64,000 nucleotides of DNA from Diadema setosum (Eukaryota > Echinodermata > Echinoidea > Diadematoida > Diadematidae). Position numbers and translations under genes: made by a program. The notes beneath the pieces were generated by a model that saw nothing but the letters and a program-made list of their open reading frames with translations, did no database searches and was not told the DNA's origin. Below, piece after piece: positions 21,601 through 35,900 of the stretch (position 1 is its first letter; each line of letters starts with the position of its first letter). The stretch is taken from contig NC_092686.1 in assembly GCF_964275005.1 (NCBI RefSeq), positions 47,552,333 through 47,616,332 on the forward strand. Reading direction: 5' to 3'.

Positions 21601-24600
21601 TTGAATTGAAATGAATTGAATTGAATTGAATTGAATTGAACTGAATTGAATTGAATTGAATTGAATTGAATTGAATTGAACTGAATTGAACTGAACTGAG
21701 TTGAATTGAATTGAATTGAAATGACTTGAACTGCCTTGAATTGAATTGACTTGAATTGAATCACAATCATTCAACAACACAGTTCAAAGTGATACCAATC
21801 ATACAATATGGAATTTAAAGCATCCAGTTAATATCCCCACAGTTACCCCAGTTAGTACTGGCAAAAGTAAGATGTTGGAGAAATACATAATTTTGAAAAA
21901 CATTTTGAAAAATAAACTCTTTGTATTCAATCTGAAAACTTTGTTCATGTCATACAGGAAAACAACAGGATTATCACAAAAATAAAATGCATCAGTTAGT
22001 GAACACCAATACATGACTGCCCACCTCAGATGACATGTACTTACTTCCTGGATCATCCACATGCATGAATATCAACCCTTCACTCATATCCAGCACCGAA
22101 AAGAACTGAATGAATATAAAAAAGTGTAAAAATACATTCACTGTTATAAGACAGAAATAACATTGGAAGAAAAGAACGTAGGGGTATGAATGATATCAAA
22201 TGAAAATATCAAACTGAAAGATATATCTTGTGATTGAACTTTTGAAACAAAGACAAATATATATAACATGAGAATGAGTTACTTATTCATCTCTCTCTTT
22301 TATCTATTTGTTTTTTTTTTTTTTTGGGGGGGGGGGGTGGGGGGGTTAAGGCATAGCCTGTAACCAATGGGTTTGCCTGAAAGGAATGTAAATGTTTGAA
22401 TATTCCAATCTTGCCAGCTTGTGAGACATTACAGCAAGACTGCAAGATTAATAGCATTTGATATGATTTGAAGAAAGTAACCACGTCCACTATAAGGACT
22501 TCAAATGATGTATTCACTTTTCACTGAAATTAGTCAGTACCAGCATAATTTGTGCATATGAGGTATCGACTATCATCTGGCAAAATAATATCAAGGTTCA
22601 CTGAATCATTGAATTTGACACCATCACTTTGTTTGTACAAACAAAAAGGGCCCATATATTCAGACAATTATGGTAAATATGCATTCATACCCACAAATCT
22701 TGTGTTTCAGGACATCTATTTCATGTACATCAATACGTATTATGGTTGTTGATAAATATTATGTCACAAGAAATATGACTTTTTGCATGTCACAGTTTGC
22801 AATATGCAAAGATTAACATTTGTAAAAGTACTTAAACATAACATTTATCTTACAATCATAAACTAAGAAGAAAAACTGAAAATGAGCAGGGCAAAATATA
22901 AAAAGATATGAGTACAGTGAATATCAACTTCAATGAACATCTTATCTATGGTCATTGTAACTTTGGAAATGTTTAAAAATCTGATAGCACCAGTTGACTT
23001 GATAAGTCAGTGTGATTAAACAGAAGCCTGAAAACAAAAAAGTAAATGACATGGACCACAGATTTCATCACCAATTTAGGTAATTTTTAAATTGCTGCTT
23101 AAGGTTTCTACTAAAAATGACTAGAAGGATGTCATGTAAGTAATGTTCCATTTTAAGTCACAGCCTTAAGCACAAAAGAAACTAGAAATGTCGCTATGGC
23201 GACTGATGCCTCCACCATAATGCATGATTCTCCCAATAGGTGTATGGTACAATGTCTTCACAATGTGTTATGACAGTTTCACAAAACTGACAAAATATTG
23301 AAATGACAGGTTTGTCAGAAATATCTTGAATGTTCACTTTCCTTGAACTAGGTTTGCTATAATTGTCTAAGAGTGCAGGTGCCTGTATTTGGGAAATTGA
23401 GAACTTTTACTTGACTTCTGACCTACCCTTTTATAAGTTTATGCATTGAGTAATTTTCAAGGTATGAAGAAAGAGTGTAATTACAGTATAAAATATATAT
23501 ATATTTGCATTTAAACCTGACCTTTGACCCTTAACCTTTGACCTTTGACCTTCTGGCTGGAAATTTCTCAGAGAATCTCCATTAGGGAATACATGTATAT
23601 ATCAAGTTTTAGTTTTAAAAATAATAATGTAGGCATTGCATATACTAGTATATGAGGGAAATAGTAAAATTTTGAGGAGTTGACCTTGTCCTTTGACCCC
23701 CTGACTAGTGACCCATGACCCCTACATTCCCTAGAAAATCCCTGCCAGTCAGTACATGTGTATGTACCAAGTTCCATGAAGATACATTGAACCATTTGCA
23801 AGAAAAGTGAAATTGTAACATATTCACCTAACCTTTCACCTTTTGACCTTTGACCTTATGACATGAAACTCTCTCTGGAGAATCTTTTATGCAGTAGTAC
23901 ATGTCTACAATAAGTTTCAAGATAATACCTTCGGGCACTGCATAGATATGGGGGAAATAGCAACATTTCTAGCATTTGACCTTGACCTTATGACCTTTGA
24001 CCTCTTGCCAATGTCACTAAAATCTACTCAACTAATTGCCCCATCATACATCATCCTTGGACCAAGTTTGGTGAAAGCTGCTTCATCCAGTTTAGAGTTA
24101 TCACGTAAACAGATAAATTTTATAATTTGACCTTGATCTTTGACCTTTGACCTCTGTCCAATTTCACTCAAAACCTAATCAAGTAATTGTCCCATCATAC
24201 ATCATCCTCAGACAAATTTTGGTGAAATTTGCTGAATCCAGTCTTGAGTTATCGCGTAAACAGATACAATTTAATGATTTGACCTTGACCTTTGACCTTT
24301 GGCCGATTTCACCCAAAATCTAAGCAATTAATTGCCCCATCATACTTTATACTTGGACCAAGTTTGGTAAAATTCCAGTCAATATTACTCAAGTTATCGC
24401 GTAAACGAATGTGGACGGACGTACGTACGGACGGACGAACGGACGGACAATCCGAAAACATAATGCCTCCGGCACCATTTCGTGGCGGAGGCATAAAAAC
24501 ACTTTCCGACGTAGTTGGGAATTAAGGTAGGGAATCACTCGCTTCAAATATACTGCAACAATTGCTCCTCTGCATTCCACCACATAATGTGTTAAGACAG

Positions 24601-27600
24601 TAATTGTTGGTTAACTGATAAATGATTAGATGAAGCCATATTTCAGCTTACCCTGTCACTAGTGATGGCAGGGAGTTGAGTTGGCTGCCAAGTATTACCC
24701 TGGTCATTAGACACATGGAGGAGGTGCTGCTCTGATGGATTCTAAAAAAAAAAAATAAAGAAAAAAAAAAGAAAAATGGTTAGATCATGATGAACATAGA
24801 AAAAAAAATGAATATTTTACCAAATAAATGAATACAAAAATAAAGTGCACACATACATTCTGATGAATAAACACATAAATATAAACACAAAGAAATTAAG
24901 AGATAGGCAAATAATTACATAATCTTGCAAGACACACATACATTAATCACTTTGACTAATCGATTCAATCGAGTTATTGATCATTGTATGAACTAGGAGC
25001 TGATCTAATAGATTGAGTCATGTTTTAAAAAAAAGTAAGTATTCCAATGAATGCAAGACAAGTCTATGTGAAAGCATGCGACACACAACTGTTTGTGACT
25101 GATATGATTTCACCGTAAAACTCCTCACACGGATTACTGCATGACAGTAACATATTTAGCCTTGTGACATTGGTCAAAATGTTGTACAAACTGAAATTAC
25201 AGTTTACAGTGATCATTAAAGTCATTTTCATCTTTTATCTTGATCATCATCATCAACACCATTATCATTTACATCATTCCCTTTAGACGTATTTCTGTGC
25301 AGCATAAACTGGATATCTCCTTTACTTACCTCCTTTGAATCCACAGCAGCATAGATGAAATTTCCTTGAACACCAAAGTTTCGCACCCCTTTTTGAAGAG
25401 CTAAGAAAGACAAGCATACGATCATGTAGCCCTTGTAAAGTTCAATGAGACAGTTAGAATATTGCAAATCTGAAAAAAAAAACCTTTCCTATTAAAACAT
25501 ACTTGTCTTCCTACAAAGAGAGAAAAACATTCCAACTCTACAAGTTTCACAAGCTGAAAGCTGGGGTTCAAGGAGTCAGTGTATACCTCAATTTGCACAC
25601 AATATCGAGTGTTGCGATTTATTTGGATATAATCATGAAATGGATTGTGCACAGTTTTCAAAATCACAATATTTCTGGACATAAAAACAAAACTACTGGG
25701 AATATGATTTTTGTGTTGTTGTTGTTTTAATCACAAGATGTGGGTCATTTCTTCGCACAACAATGCTCCAATATGTTGCAGGAAACAATATAAATATTTA
25801 GACCCACATACGGACCACTTGTAGATATATGGTAAGTTGGACCAGACAACTTTTTAGTATTTTTCTTCAAAGATAAGAATACTTCAAATGTAAGCAAGTT
25901 CTCATTTTACTTGTATATGGAGGTAAAGTTTACCATGAATCTTGTGATGCTACACACAATGTGAAAATCAAAGGTTGCTTCATTTTTTTTCTTTGTATCA
26001 TTGCTAGTTGATGCATTGCTTCATAAAGCACATTCATGAATAGGTGTTTTGTCTTCACTGGCAGACACAGTTGTACTTACTTGTGTAGGAGCTACCAAAA
26101 TTGGCGGTTCTCATCAGCTGAAGAGTCTCTCCTATGAAAAGAGAAAAATTTAAGAGTGAATCCTCATATCACACACCACCAGCAGGATTTACTTTTAAGA
26201 CTTTTTGCTACAACACAAATCTAACACATAAACATAATCATATCAAAATTACCCATTTATTACACAGAGAGAAATCATGCAATACCACAGGAGGTTCACA
26301 AACATAAAAGTTGAGTCACAGGAATGACTGTCTATAGAAGCAGAAAACTGCCACATTTGTAGAGTTCGGGTTAAAAGTATCCATGCATTCTCCATCTAAA
26401 GGCACCTGTCTAACAGGTAAACAACAGAGAGCACTGATGTGTCTTCTAACCCATGAGGTTAGATGTGAAAAATGAAAATATTCCTTGGATGTCCAATAAA
26501 TGTTATTTCTTTAATAATCATGAATAATCCAGACAAAATAAACAGTCACTTCTAATACCCACACTGGCCTCTTTGCTCTTAGCCCTGTTTTCATGTTGCT
26601 GGTCTGTGTCTCTTCCATCGATCCGCGACTGTTTCCCTGATCCTTGTCCACAAATGAGACTGACTTTTCTGTCTTTTTCCCTTGACAGTCTCGCTTAAAG
26701 TGTCCAGTCTTGCCACAGCTGTAGCACTGAATGCCCCTACCCGGCGATGCTAGTCGGTTAGGGGACTGACGAGGGTAGGCTGAAGTTGCCCTAGTGAGAT
26801 TTTTAAGGGATAATTGAATCCCCTGGACAGCACCCTGGATTAGGTTGACTGCCTCATCGATGGAGTCTACCTTTCCTTCCAGGGTACCCACTCGTTTCTC
26901 CAGCCTTTCCACATGGTCTGAAGGTTGAGAGCGCTGACTGGTGGTTGTTGGTGAAACCTGCCAAACTTCAAAGTCCCGGCCAGGTTCTTCCATCATGGAA
27001 AGTTGCTTTACTTCTCTTCAGTTTGCCAGAATGCCGATTAACGGCAATTCTTGTGGAATGCCGGTTAGCGGCCATCCCAGCAAAACCACATTTTTCCTTT
27101 GAATAAACAAATTAAGTTAGTCTGCAAGAATCTTCAGCTTACTGAAGGAGGCAGACTTAACCGTAAGAAGAAGAATTAACCGGAGGGGAGTCTAGTGGAG
27201 GGAGACAGAGAGACATTTCCAGGGTGGGTGGTGACAGACACCACAGACTTTCTCATAACTCTTTTCAAACTTATTTCTGTAAACTTCCCTTACAGAAATT
27301 AATGATAACATATATGAACATATGTGTACTTACAACTGCAGATATATATACATATATTACATATTTACAATGGCCAGAGAGATGGCATTACTGGCCATAG
27401 AGGCAGTGCCCGTTGGCGAGGGTCTCCGCCAGCAGGGTTGGTAGGGCCATCCAACGGATGTCTGCCACCACCTGGTCCACATCGCCGACAAAGAGTGGGG
27501 TGTTATACCACATGTCGGGATGGGGCTTCAGGTGGGGAGAGTCCGTCTCCAGCAACAATCGGTTGCTGGGCATGGCCCGCATGGCCTCCTGCTGGACTTT

Positions 27601-29959
27601 CCTGAAGGTCCAGGCCAGGCCAGTAATCCCAAAATAAACATTTGGGAAAGTCCAGCACCAGTCCCGGACGAGGACGATGTGAGCCAGCTGGTGTGGCACC
27701 GTGCTGAAGGTGTCCTCAGCTCTACCCAGGAGTTGCATAACAAGCACGTATCTGAGGGTTCCCAGGGAGAGGATCCTCTTAAAGAGGTCCTCTTGGTGCC
27801 CACCTGGTTCCTGAGCATTGAAAGGGTGTTGCAAGTGGCGAACAAAGGCATCCCACTGTTTGGCGGTGATCTTCATCGTCTTCTTCGGGTGGATCCCCAC
27901 CGCCACCTTGTATTTGAGGGCCTGGTGGAAACTGCCCTAAAATCCAACCTCGGCGAACTTCTCCGGGTCGCAGAAGTTCACCACTTCCCTGGCAAGTTGG
28001 ACCGGCATCCTCGGCGTCCTCCCTGGGGTCAGTGTTTTATCCCGGGGTTTTCGAGGGAACCGATGCGGAGCCGGTCCAGCAAGAAGTGGGCATCGTATGC
28101 CCAGAGTGCCGGAGGAGTTGGTGCTCTTTGGGGTGCCGGGGCCCTCCTTTGCCCTGCCACCTCGGCAACCCCAGCATTGCATCCGTTGCACCCATTGCAC
28201 CCGTTACGTTCGCTGGGCCTCGGATGGGGAGCTGGGCTGTCTTCTCAGCCGGCACCCCCAGCTGCTGCTGCAGCTTTTTGGGGAGCCGGCCAAGAAGAAA
28301 GGTCATTGTCCGCCAATGGATCAAGGCGACCAGCATGTTTATGGGGGAGATGGAGGGCACAACTCTTGCCAAGTGTTCCTGGGCAATCATTCCCTCCATT
28401 TCCATAGACACATCAGCTGGGATGGCTGATGCGCCAGCCTGCCAAGTGCCATTGACGTAGGCCACCACCCTGCCATTATCACCCCAGAATGATTATGAGT
28501 AGGTAAGACATGAAGATATCATAATAAGATGATAACACAATAATGATATTTATACACCAAAGCCATGAAATACATTTCGAGTACAGCACTTTGTTGGCAA
28601 AAGATGTATGTTGTGTGTACTTGGAAGGATCAAATTTCGGCATCTCTTGCTAAAAGGGACTGGAACACTCTCTATCATAAGACAGCGCACCCACAAGCTC
28701 CTGAAATTTCAGTCTCACAACATCATGGCTAATATAAAAGTCATATCTTCAATAAATCAAATTCCACTGAGGAACTTCTGCTCCTTCTTTTTCTGGGGGG
28801 GGGGGGGAACTCTGCCTCCTTCAATCCTGAAGATTCTTCTTTTTTTTTTCTTCTGTAGTGTGTGTGTGGGGGGGGGGGGGGGGGGGCTCTTTGGGGCTTT
28901 TTGCCATCAAGCCTGAAAGTTAATTGGTCCCCCACGATGAATGTGTTCATGCTATGACTTGAAACTGTAATAATTGTCGTTTTTAATGTGGAAATAAATG
29001 AAATGAAATGAAATGAAATGTGTGTGTGTGTGTTTAAAATTGGCATTTCCACTCTATAGGGATGCCACCCTGTGGTGGTATATTTCTCCTACACATGGGA
29101 CTGATGGCTTTAAGTCTCCTCTGATAAACTTACCAATGAGGATAAAGTGCCTTGCTAAAGGGTACTACTGCCTGGCTGGGACTATCAGCATAGAAGCCCA
29201 AAATCTTATTTGTGTGGTCTTGACCACTCAGCTATGACACTGCAATCATTTTTTCATTTCTCATCAATCTTAGTCTCACAAGAATGTTAGTGTCGTTCCA
29301 ATGAGGTCAGGAATACGACTGACAAGACAGTGGTTGATTTCTCCTGTGCCTACCACTCACCTGAATCTTTGTACTGCAGAATAAACAGAAGATTCTCAAA
29401 CTGCATCTCCTTAGTGGCCCAGGCAGCCTGCTCAACATGGGACTTCAACATACGCCAGGTGACCCCAAAGTCTTGGGACAACCACAATTTCATCTGGTCA
29501 GTTTTAAGGTTGAGATGGACAGAGTGAAGGGCAGAGATGAGAAAGAGGGAGGTCGGAAAGAAGAAAGAAAGGAGGATGAGAAAGAGAAGATGTGGAGTTA
29601 AAAGGATAGGAGGTAGGGAGAAGAAAGACATAAAGATTATAGATGGGGGAGGTGATAAAGGGATTTGACAAGAGAGGTAAAACTGGTCATGTAAAATAGG
29701 AATTCAGATTATTGTCATTATCATTATCAGCAGAAGCGAAACTGCCTGTGCAATGGAAACTAGTCACTACATTCCTAGACTGTAATGGACGGTAACTGAT
29801 CTTGACAAGAATACTTAACTGTTTGTGTATCTTTGTTATTTTCACTCTCTTTAAAGTGCATCTATTGGAACTTCCTTAAAGGAATACACGCAATGCGAAT
29901 AATGTTCATTTCCATTTTAATACTGATATTATGTTGTCAGCATTAATTGTTATCCTTTT

Positions 29960-29996
<37 letters not shown>

Positions 29997-32900
29997 TGCA
30001 GAAGTAGTAATTACTTTTAATAGTAGTAGAATTAGTAGTAGTATCATTATTACTGCCATCATTATCATCATCATCATCTACATTATATTCATAATCATTA
30101 TATTCTAATCAAACTGCAATGAATTCCCACTGTCTAACCTCATCTCTTGGTGCTCTGACAAAAAGCACATCTGGGTTGGTTGGATGAAAGGCAATTTTGC
30201 CCTCAGGATAGAAATCCACGGAAACTTTCTGGAAGGAGCGTGCCCCATCCTTTGAGATGAACAGGTCAGACCGAAACACGTCCATGTCGTACTTGTAGGA
30301 GACGAGGATTATCTAATAAAGCCATTAAAATAAAGACATTGTGTAAGGATAATTGATCAATAAAAATCTTGCAAGCATAAAACTGTCAAGGCTCATAGTA
30401 CTGTTGATATAGAGGATGAGAAATAATAACTTCACAATAGTAAGATTGATTGGCTGATATTCAATCAGACAGTGAAACAAATGAAGAACACAAAGTTTAC
30501 TTCTAAGTACATTGTATCTCCAAAAATCAATTTCAGGCACAAGGCAATTCCACTACAGTGCACTCCCGTTATAACGAAATGCTCGGGACCGGCAGTTTTC
30601 TTTCGTTATAACGAAATTTCGTTATAACCAAACAAATACAATATATAACGAAAACAAGGAACCACGTATATTATGTTTGCTGAATACTCATCATACACTG
30701 CAAAGCTATGTGGAAATGTGATGGGATAACTGTATGACAATAATAAACGCAAGTTCCCCTCAGAAACTGTGTGTGACACAAGGAGCAAACACACAGTGGT
30801 GTGAAGCGTTCACCCATGCAGAGACGCTGTAAATGCTTGTTCTGCTACGTACAGTATTTTCGAAAGCAATTCGCATTTCGTTATAACGGAGCACATTTCT
30901 TTTGTTTTTCTTTGTCTGTGGTGCTCGGAAAAGACTTCGTTATAACGGAAATTTCGCTATAACCGTGTTCGTTATAAGCGAATTTTGTACCATAGACTTT
31001 AATGGTGATAATTTTGGGACCAGAAGATTTACTTCGTTATAACGAAATTTCGTTATAACCGTGTTCGTTGTAACGGGAGTGCACTGTATTCAATATTAAA
31101 AGCACTGATGAGGCTTGGTGCAACTGACTGAATTATTTTGACTGATCTCAATAAGGCTCTTGGTATTTATGCTGTCAAAGTGATTTCAAATGTTGTATTT
31201 ATGTCTACAAAGCAGAATATTGCATGATGTGACACGACTCACAAATCAAAATTGAACTGTTCTTCGCAAATTACATTTGCACATTTCCTGTTCTCAGTAC
31301 ATACAACACGTGTACATTACAAATATATTTTCCATGCAGAATGCATCTCTCACACATACATGTATGTAAATACTGACCCAACAGCAAGATCTAAAATTCA
31401 CTTCATGGAGCACTAGCTATATGAAATGGAAAGCTCTATCCTATCAGAGTATCTCACCCTGCCTGGGTCCAGAGGACTCTTGAAGATCCCATTATTAGCA
31501 CGTATGATGGCGCCATCGATCCTGGAGTCTACGTTGCTGAACGTCTTGCCATAATCCAAGCTACAAGAGGGTGAACAAGTTTGAATATCAAAATTGAAAG
31601 CATCACCTTTCTACTGTATAAAATTCATGGAGTTGCCACCTCAAAATTGTTTTCTGCAAAACAAAAGCTAATACTGTAGATATATGTGTATAATATTTCA
31701 TGATGTGTAAGTTTTTGGGCTCTACTGAACTGGTGGGAAATAAAAGCATGTACTTTTTGGAGATTTTAGAAGAATGTGTGAAAAATACTCTTATCACTTT
31801 ATAAATCATTCAAATGATCAAAGTTAAAATAAACTGACCCTGCATGATAAATCAATCATGCAAAAGTTTCCATTTTGCAGATAGACAATTTCGATATGAT
31901 AACAACATGCACAAGGAACTTATAAAATACAAACCAGCAGTTTCATAGCATTTACAATGGATGTCCATGATAGTGTAAAGTGTACCATCACATCAGAGAT
32001 AAGTGCCTTTCTGGCAACTCTCACATTCATTGTGAAATTGTTTGAAGTACAATGATCCAACAGCTACACTGCACTCTGCGCGATGAACTGTTTCAAACAT
32101 ACACCCACTGTGGCCTCTAAGCAATCACAATTAACTGAGGCACGTGGTAAGTGCTTTGTGTTGCTTTGTGTTGTTCAATGATATGCAACCATTATTATTA
32201 TCATTAAGTAGTGTACACTGGCAATGACAGCAGCTATTATTGATCCTTTCCAACGTGTCATGCAGCTCAAAATATTCAAAACAATTTACCACACCTACAA
32301 TTATCTTCTGATCATCATCACAAAAATTATTAAATGATGACATGGAAAAATATGAAGATCATTAAAATTGTTACAATAATGATTTGATAATTACTAATCT
32401 AATGATAACAATGGTACTAATAGCAATCATGACAATGATTACAATCATAGTTCTTCCTATCCTCATCCATAAAGGTCCAGTTTACCTTTGGAAGCAGTGA
32501 TTTAAAAAAAGTTAAAGATATCACTTTTTGATGCATATGTATGCGTACAACCCTAGGTCAGATCACAAAACACCCTGCCATATAATTTTTTTTGCAATAA
32601 AGCCTAAAATGTAAGGAGATATCACCATTTTTCTCATTAAACCACAACTGTGGACGATTTAGTTTGGAAACATTTTTATTACCGTATAAATATTGTTCAC
32701 ATTTTATATAATCAACAATACTTAACATCAGTTATACTTGTTCAAATTTTTACATTGGTTGTTGCTATCCCTAGCTCACATTTTAGAACTATTTTGAAGC
32801 ACTAATGCTGCATTTTTGTTTCATCTGCAAATGGCAAATTATGCCTTTAATATTATGATTACTATTATTATTATTACTACTACTATTATCATTGATATAA

Positions 32901-35900
32901 TGATGATTATTATTATCAGAACTACACATTCTACTATCATTATCATATCTCTGTAATCGTCACAATCATCAAAACCATCATTTTCAACATGACTGTACAT
33001 ACATTTGTAGTACCAACCTTGTTTGTTACCATAAGGTAACAAACTTGACTATTTTTAATTACTAACTACACCACAACATAGTCCAGTCTTTGCAACCCAT
33101 CAATCTCAGGTTTCCCACTTGTATTGAGAGCAGCAGACTGAACACAATTGATACTCAAGATTCTAAGATTTCCTCCAAACATTGGAGAAACGCTGTTCCA
33201 GACAGCTCATGATCCCTAGATGTGAATTACAAACAAAGCCATCTAATCTTTCATTCTCAGCCAAGAAAATGACTCATGTGAGTTTGCACTACACTGCATA
33301 CATTCCAGCTATTACATTGTTTACTTATGTAACTTGAAAATTAATCCATGAAGTATCCAGCACATACCATGCATCTTGTCACACCAACAGATTTCTTGCA
33401 GTATGTTATTTTTGTGCTTTTACAATAAAATGTGTGTATTTCTTCGGCTTCTGTGCAAGTAACATGTTCACAGATAATCATTAACATGTCCATGAACTTA
33501 CTTGAGATGCTCACATTAGACATCAATATCAAGTGGTTTAAATCTGCAAGCCACACTGATGAATGCATTATTTACGTAACTACTGTACATTGTATCCAGG
33601 GAGAAATATCAATGCACACTGTCTCGATTAAATTATTTCAAACACTACCATTAAAACATTACAGGCTGGCCTGTGATACCTTGAAAAACATCAGATTTTC
33701 TCTCAAAATCTCACCAGTCAATTGCCCTTGCACTTCTACTCAAATGTATGATGCATCTGGCAATGCAACATTGCAACAAAATGCAACAAAATATTTAAGT
33801 CTATTGCACAAACAGCGAAATATTTAATTTGCCCTTGACCCATGACCAACAACTTTCTGTCCAATTCCAAATAAGTCAATTGCTCAGTCTTACTAAACTA
33901 ATGTACCTTTTTTTTTAAACAATGCACATAATTTCAACACTTTATAGGTCTACTGTCTTTCAACCCACAAACTTCATCAATCATTGCTCCAAGTCTAAAT
34001 AACAGCTTTCATACTATAACCATGCAAGCGTACGCAGCCTGACAAAATATTCCATACTCTTTACATTATCAGGAACAGTGGACATCCATACAATCAGACA
34101 AATGAAAAGACAGATGACACAAAAATGTGATGCCTCTTGTCCCCTTGGTACAGAGCCATATAAACATACCACTACTTTGAAATAAAGACTGAAAAAAATG
34201 GTATCAGGAAAAAGTGACAAGAAAATCTGTATTAATTCAATTCAATTCAATTCAATTCATTTTTATTCGTCCAATAAAAAAAAAAAAACATTACAGGAAA
34301 CTCATCGCGGGATTTTCACATATAATATAAATGACAATGCATAACAAATACAGTATATATACATAGAGAAAGAACAACACGGAATAGTACTTGACAGATA
34401 GATAAATAACCGGACATCTATGCAAAAGTTAAACTGAAAAGAACAATCGTATAAAATCAATTTAATGTTACAAACAAAGCTCTGTATCTTACTTTCAAGC
34501 TATTTTGGGAGGTTGCAGAATGATTTTATAGTATGAATCTAAACATGCACTCTTTCCTGTTTTGGCTTTGATCAAATGAGACTAGAGATCACAACAGTAA
34601 TAAAACCAATGAAATCGCATCATCACAAGGAAGTAAAAGTGAATTCAAAATGTAGGGAGAGTTAACATCACTGGTGAGAACATCAAGTCATGTGTACTGG
34701 TGTACATTACATAGCATGACGCTGGTGTAATGGGTATATTACAGCTTGAAGTTTCAGTTCGTGCTTTCTACACACACTTACATGTACACACAAACACATT
34801 TATAAACAAACACACACACATACACAGTATACTCTGCTATATAAATCACGACTCAAATCACTGACACTGTTCAAGCTGATTTGTCCTCATATTTCCTTCT
34901 GTGACAACAGATGCCCTATGATACTTCAACTAAATATGGCTAAAAAAAATATAGATTACTGGTAACACCCAAAAGCAGTGCACAGTGTTTGCACAACACA
35001 TACATTATATTTACGTTTTATTTCCGCTAGATAATTCAGAAACTGAAAGAAGATACATACTTGTAAGATACAAAACATTAAACAAGTAGCACATACATGG
35101 TTATGTACACATACTATAATACAGTGCAGTTTACTTTAGATTTTTTTCTTCTCTTATTTCCTTCCCTTGTGGTTTATGAGAGTGAATTCAGAAATGAAAG
35201 AGGAGTTTGCCGATACAAAATCTACATGATTACCGGTAATCAGTTCTCAGTGTATGGAAGTAAACACTTATTGGTCAAACATCCACTGTGGCACTGGGAC
35301 ATGTGTGTACAGCAGTCATGTATTTCACCACAATACCCTATGTGAAGGAAATGGGTGATAATGCTTCAGAGTGCTAGCACACTGCACTGATATGCTGTGT
35401 ACACAATGTCACTGTAATTTTTCACACATCAACCCGTTTAACACTCACTAACCAGCAGGCACTCATTTATTATACATTCTCTTGGTACCCTCTTCTTACA
35501 GCTTCACTCTAGAGGGAAAAAATATATGTCCACGTAAGGTACAATTACTATTTTGCAAAATGGCTGTCATCTGTGTAAAGCACAAACTCTTGGGACAATG
35601 TTCATATGCAGAGGAAATACCTAATTAACACACCTTTCCACTAGATAATCGGGCGCATAGGAAAAATGTGAAAATCCACATGACAAATTCTTTGCTATAT
35701 AGCCTACTTTTATGCATAATTTTACTCTTTATCATTTGCTTACTTGTCAACATACAGCACTAGACAATATGTCACCCTTTGAAGGTGTAGCATACAATCA
35801 ATTTAATTAGTAGATTCACAACATAGCACAACTTCGAGCAATGGGGGGGGGGGGGGGGGTCATTTATTGCAGGCAAATCCATATTGTGTGACCAAAACAT

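Noticed and set aside
21369..21780. Minus-strand frames with FNSIQ repeats
   Set aside because: Translation of the TTGAA microsatellite next to sortilin exon 11.
27520..28460. 295-codon plus-strand frame in the GC-rich block
   Set aside because: Antisense shadow of the TatD-like pseudogene; stop codons are rare simply because the block is GC-rich.
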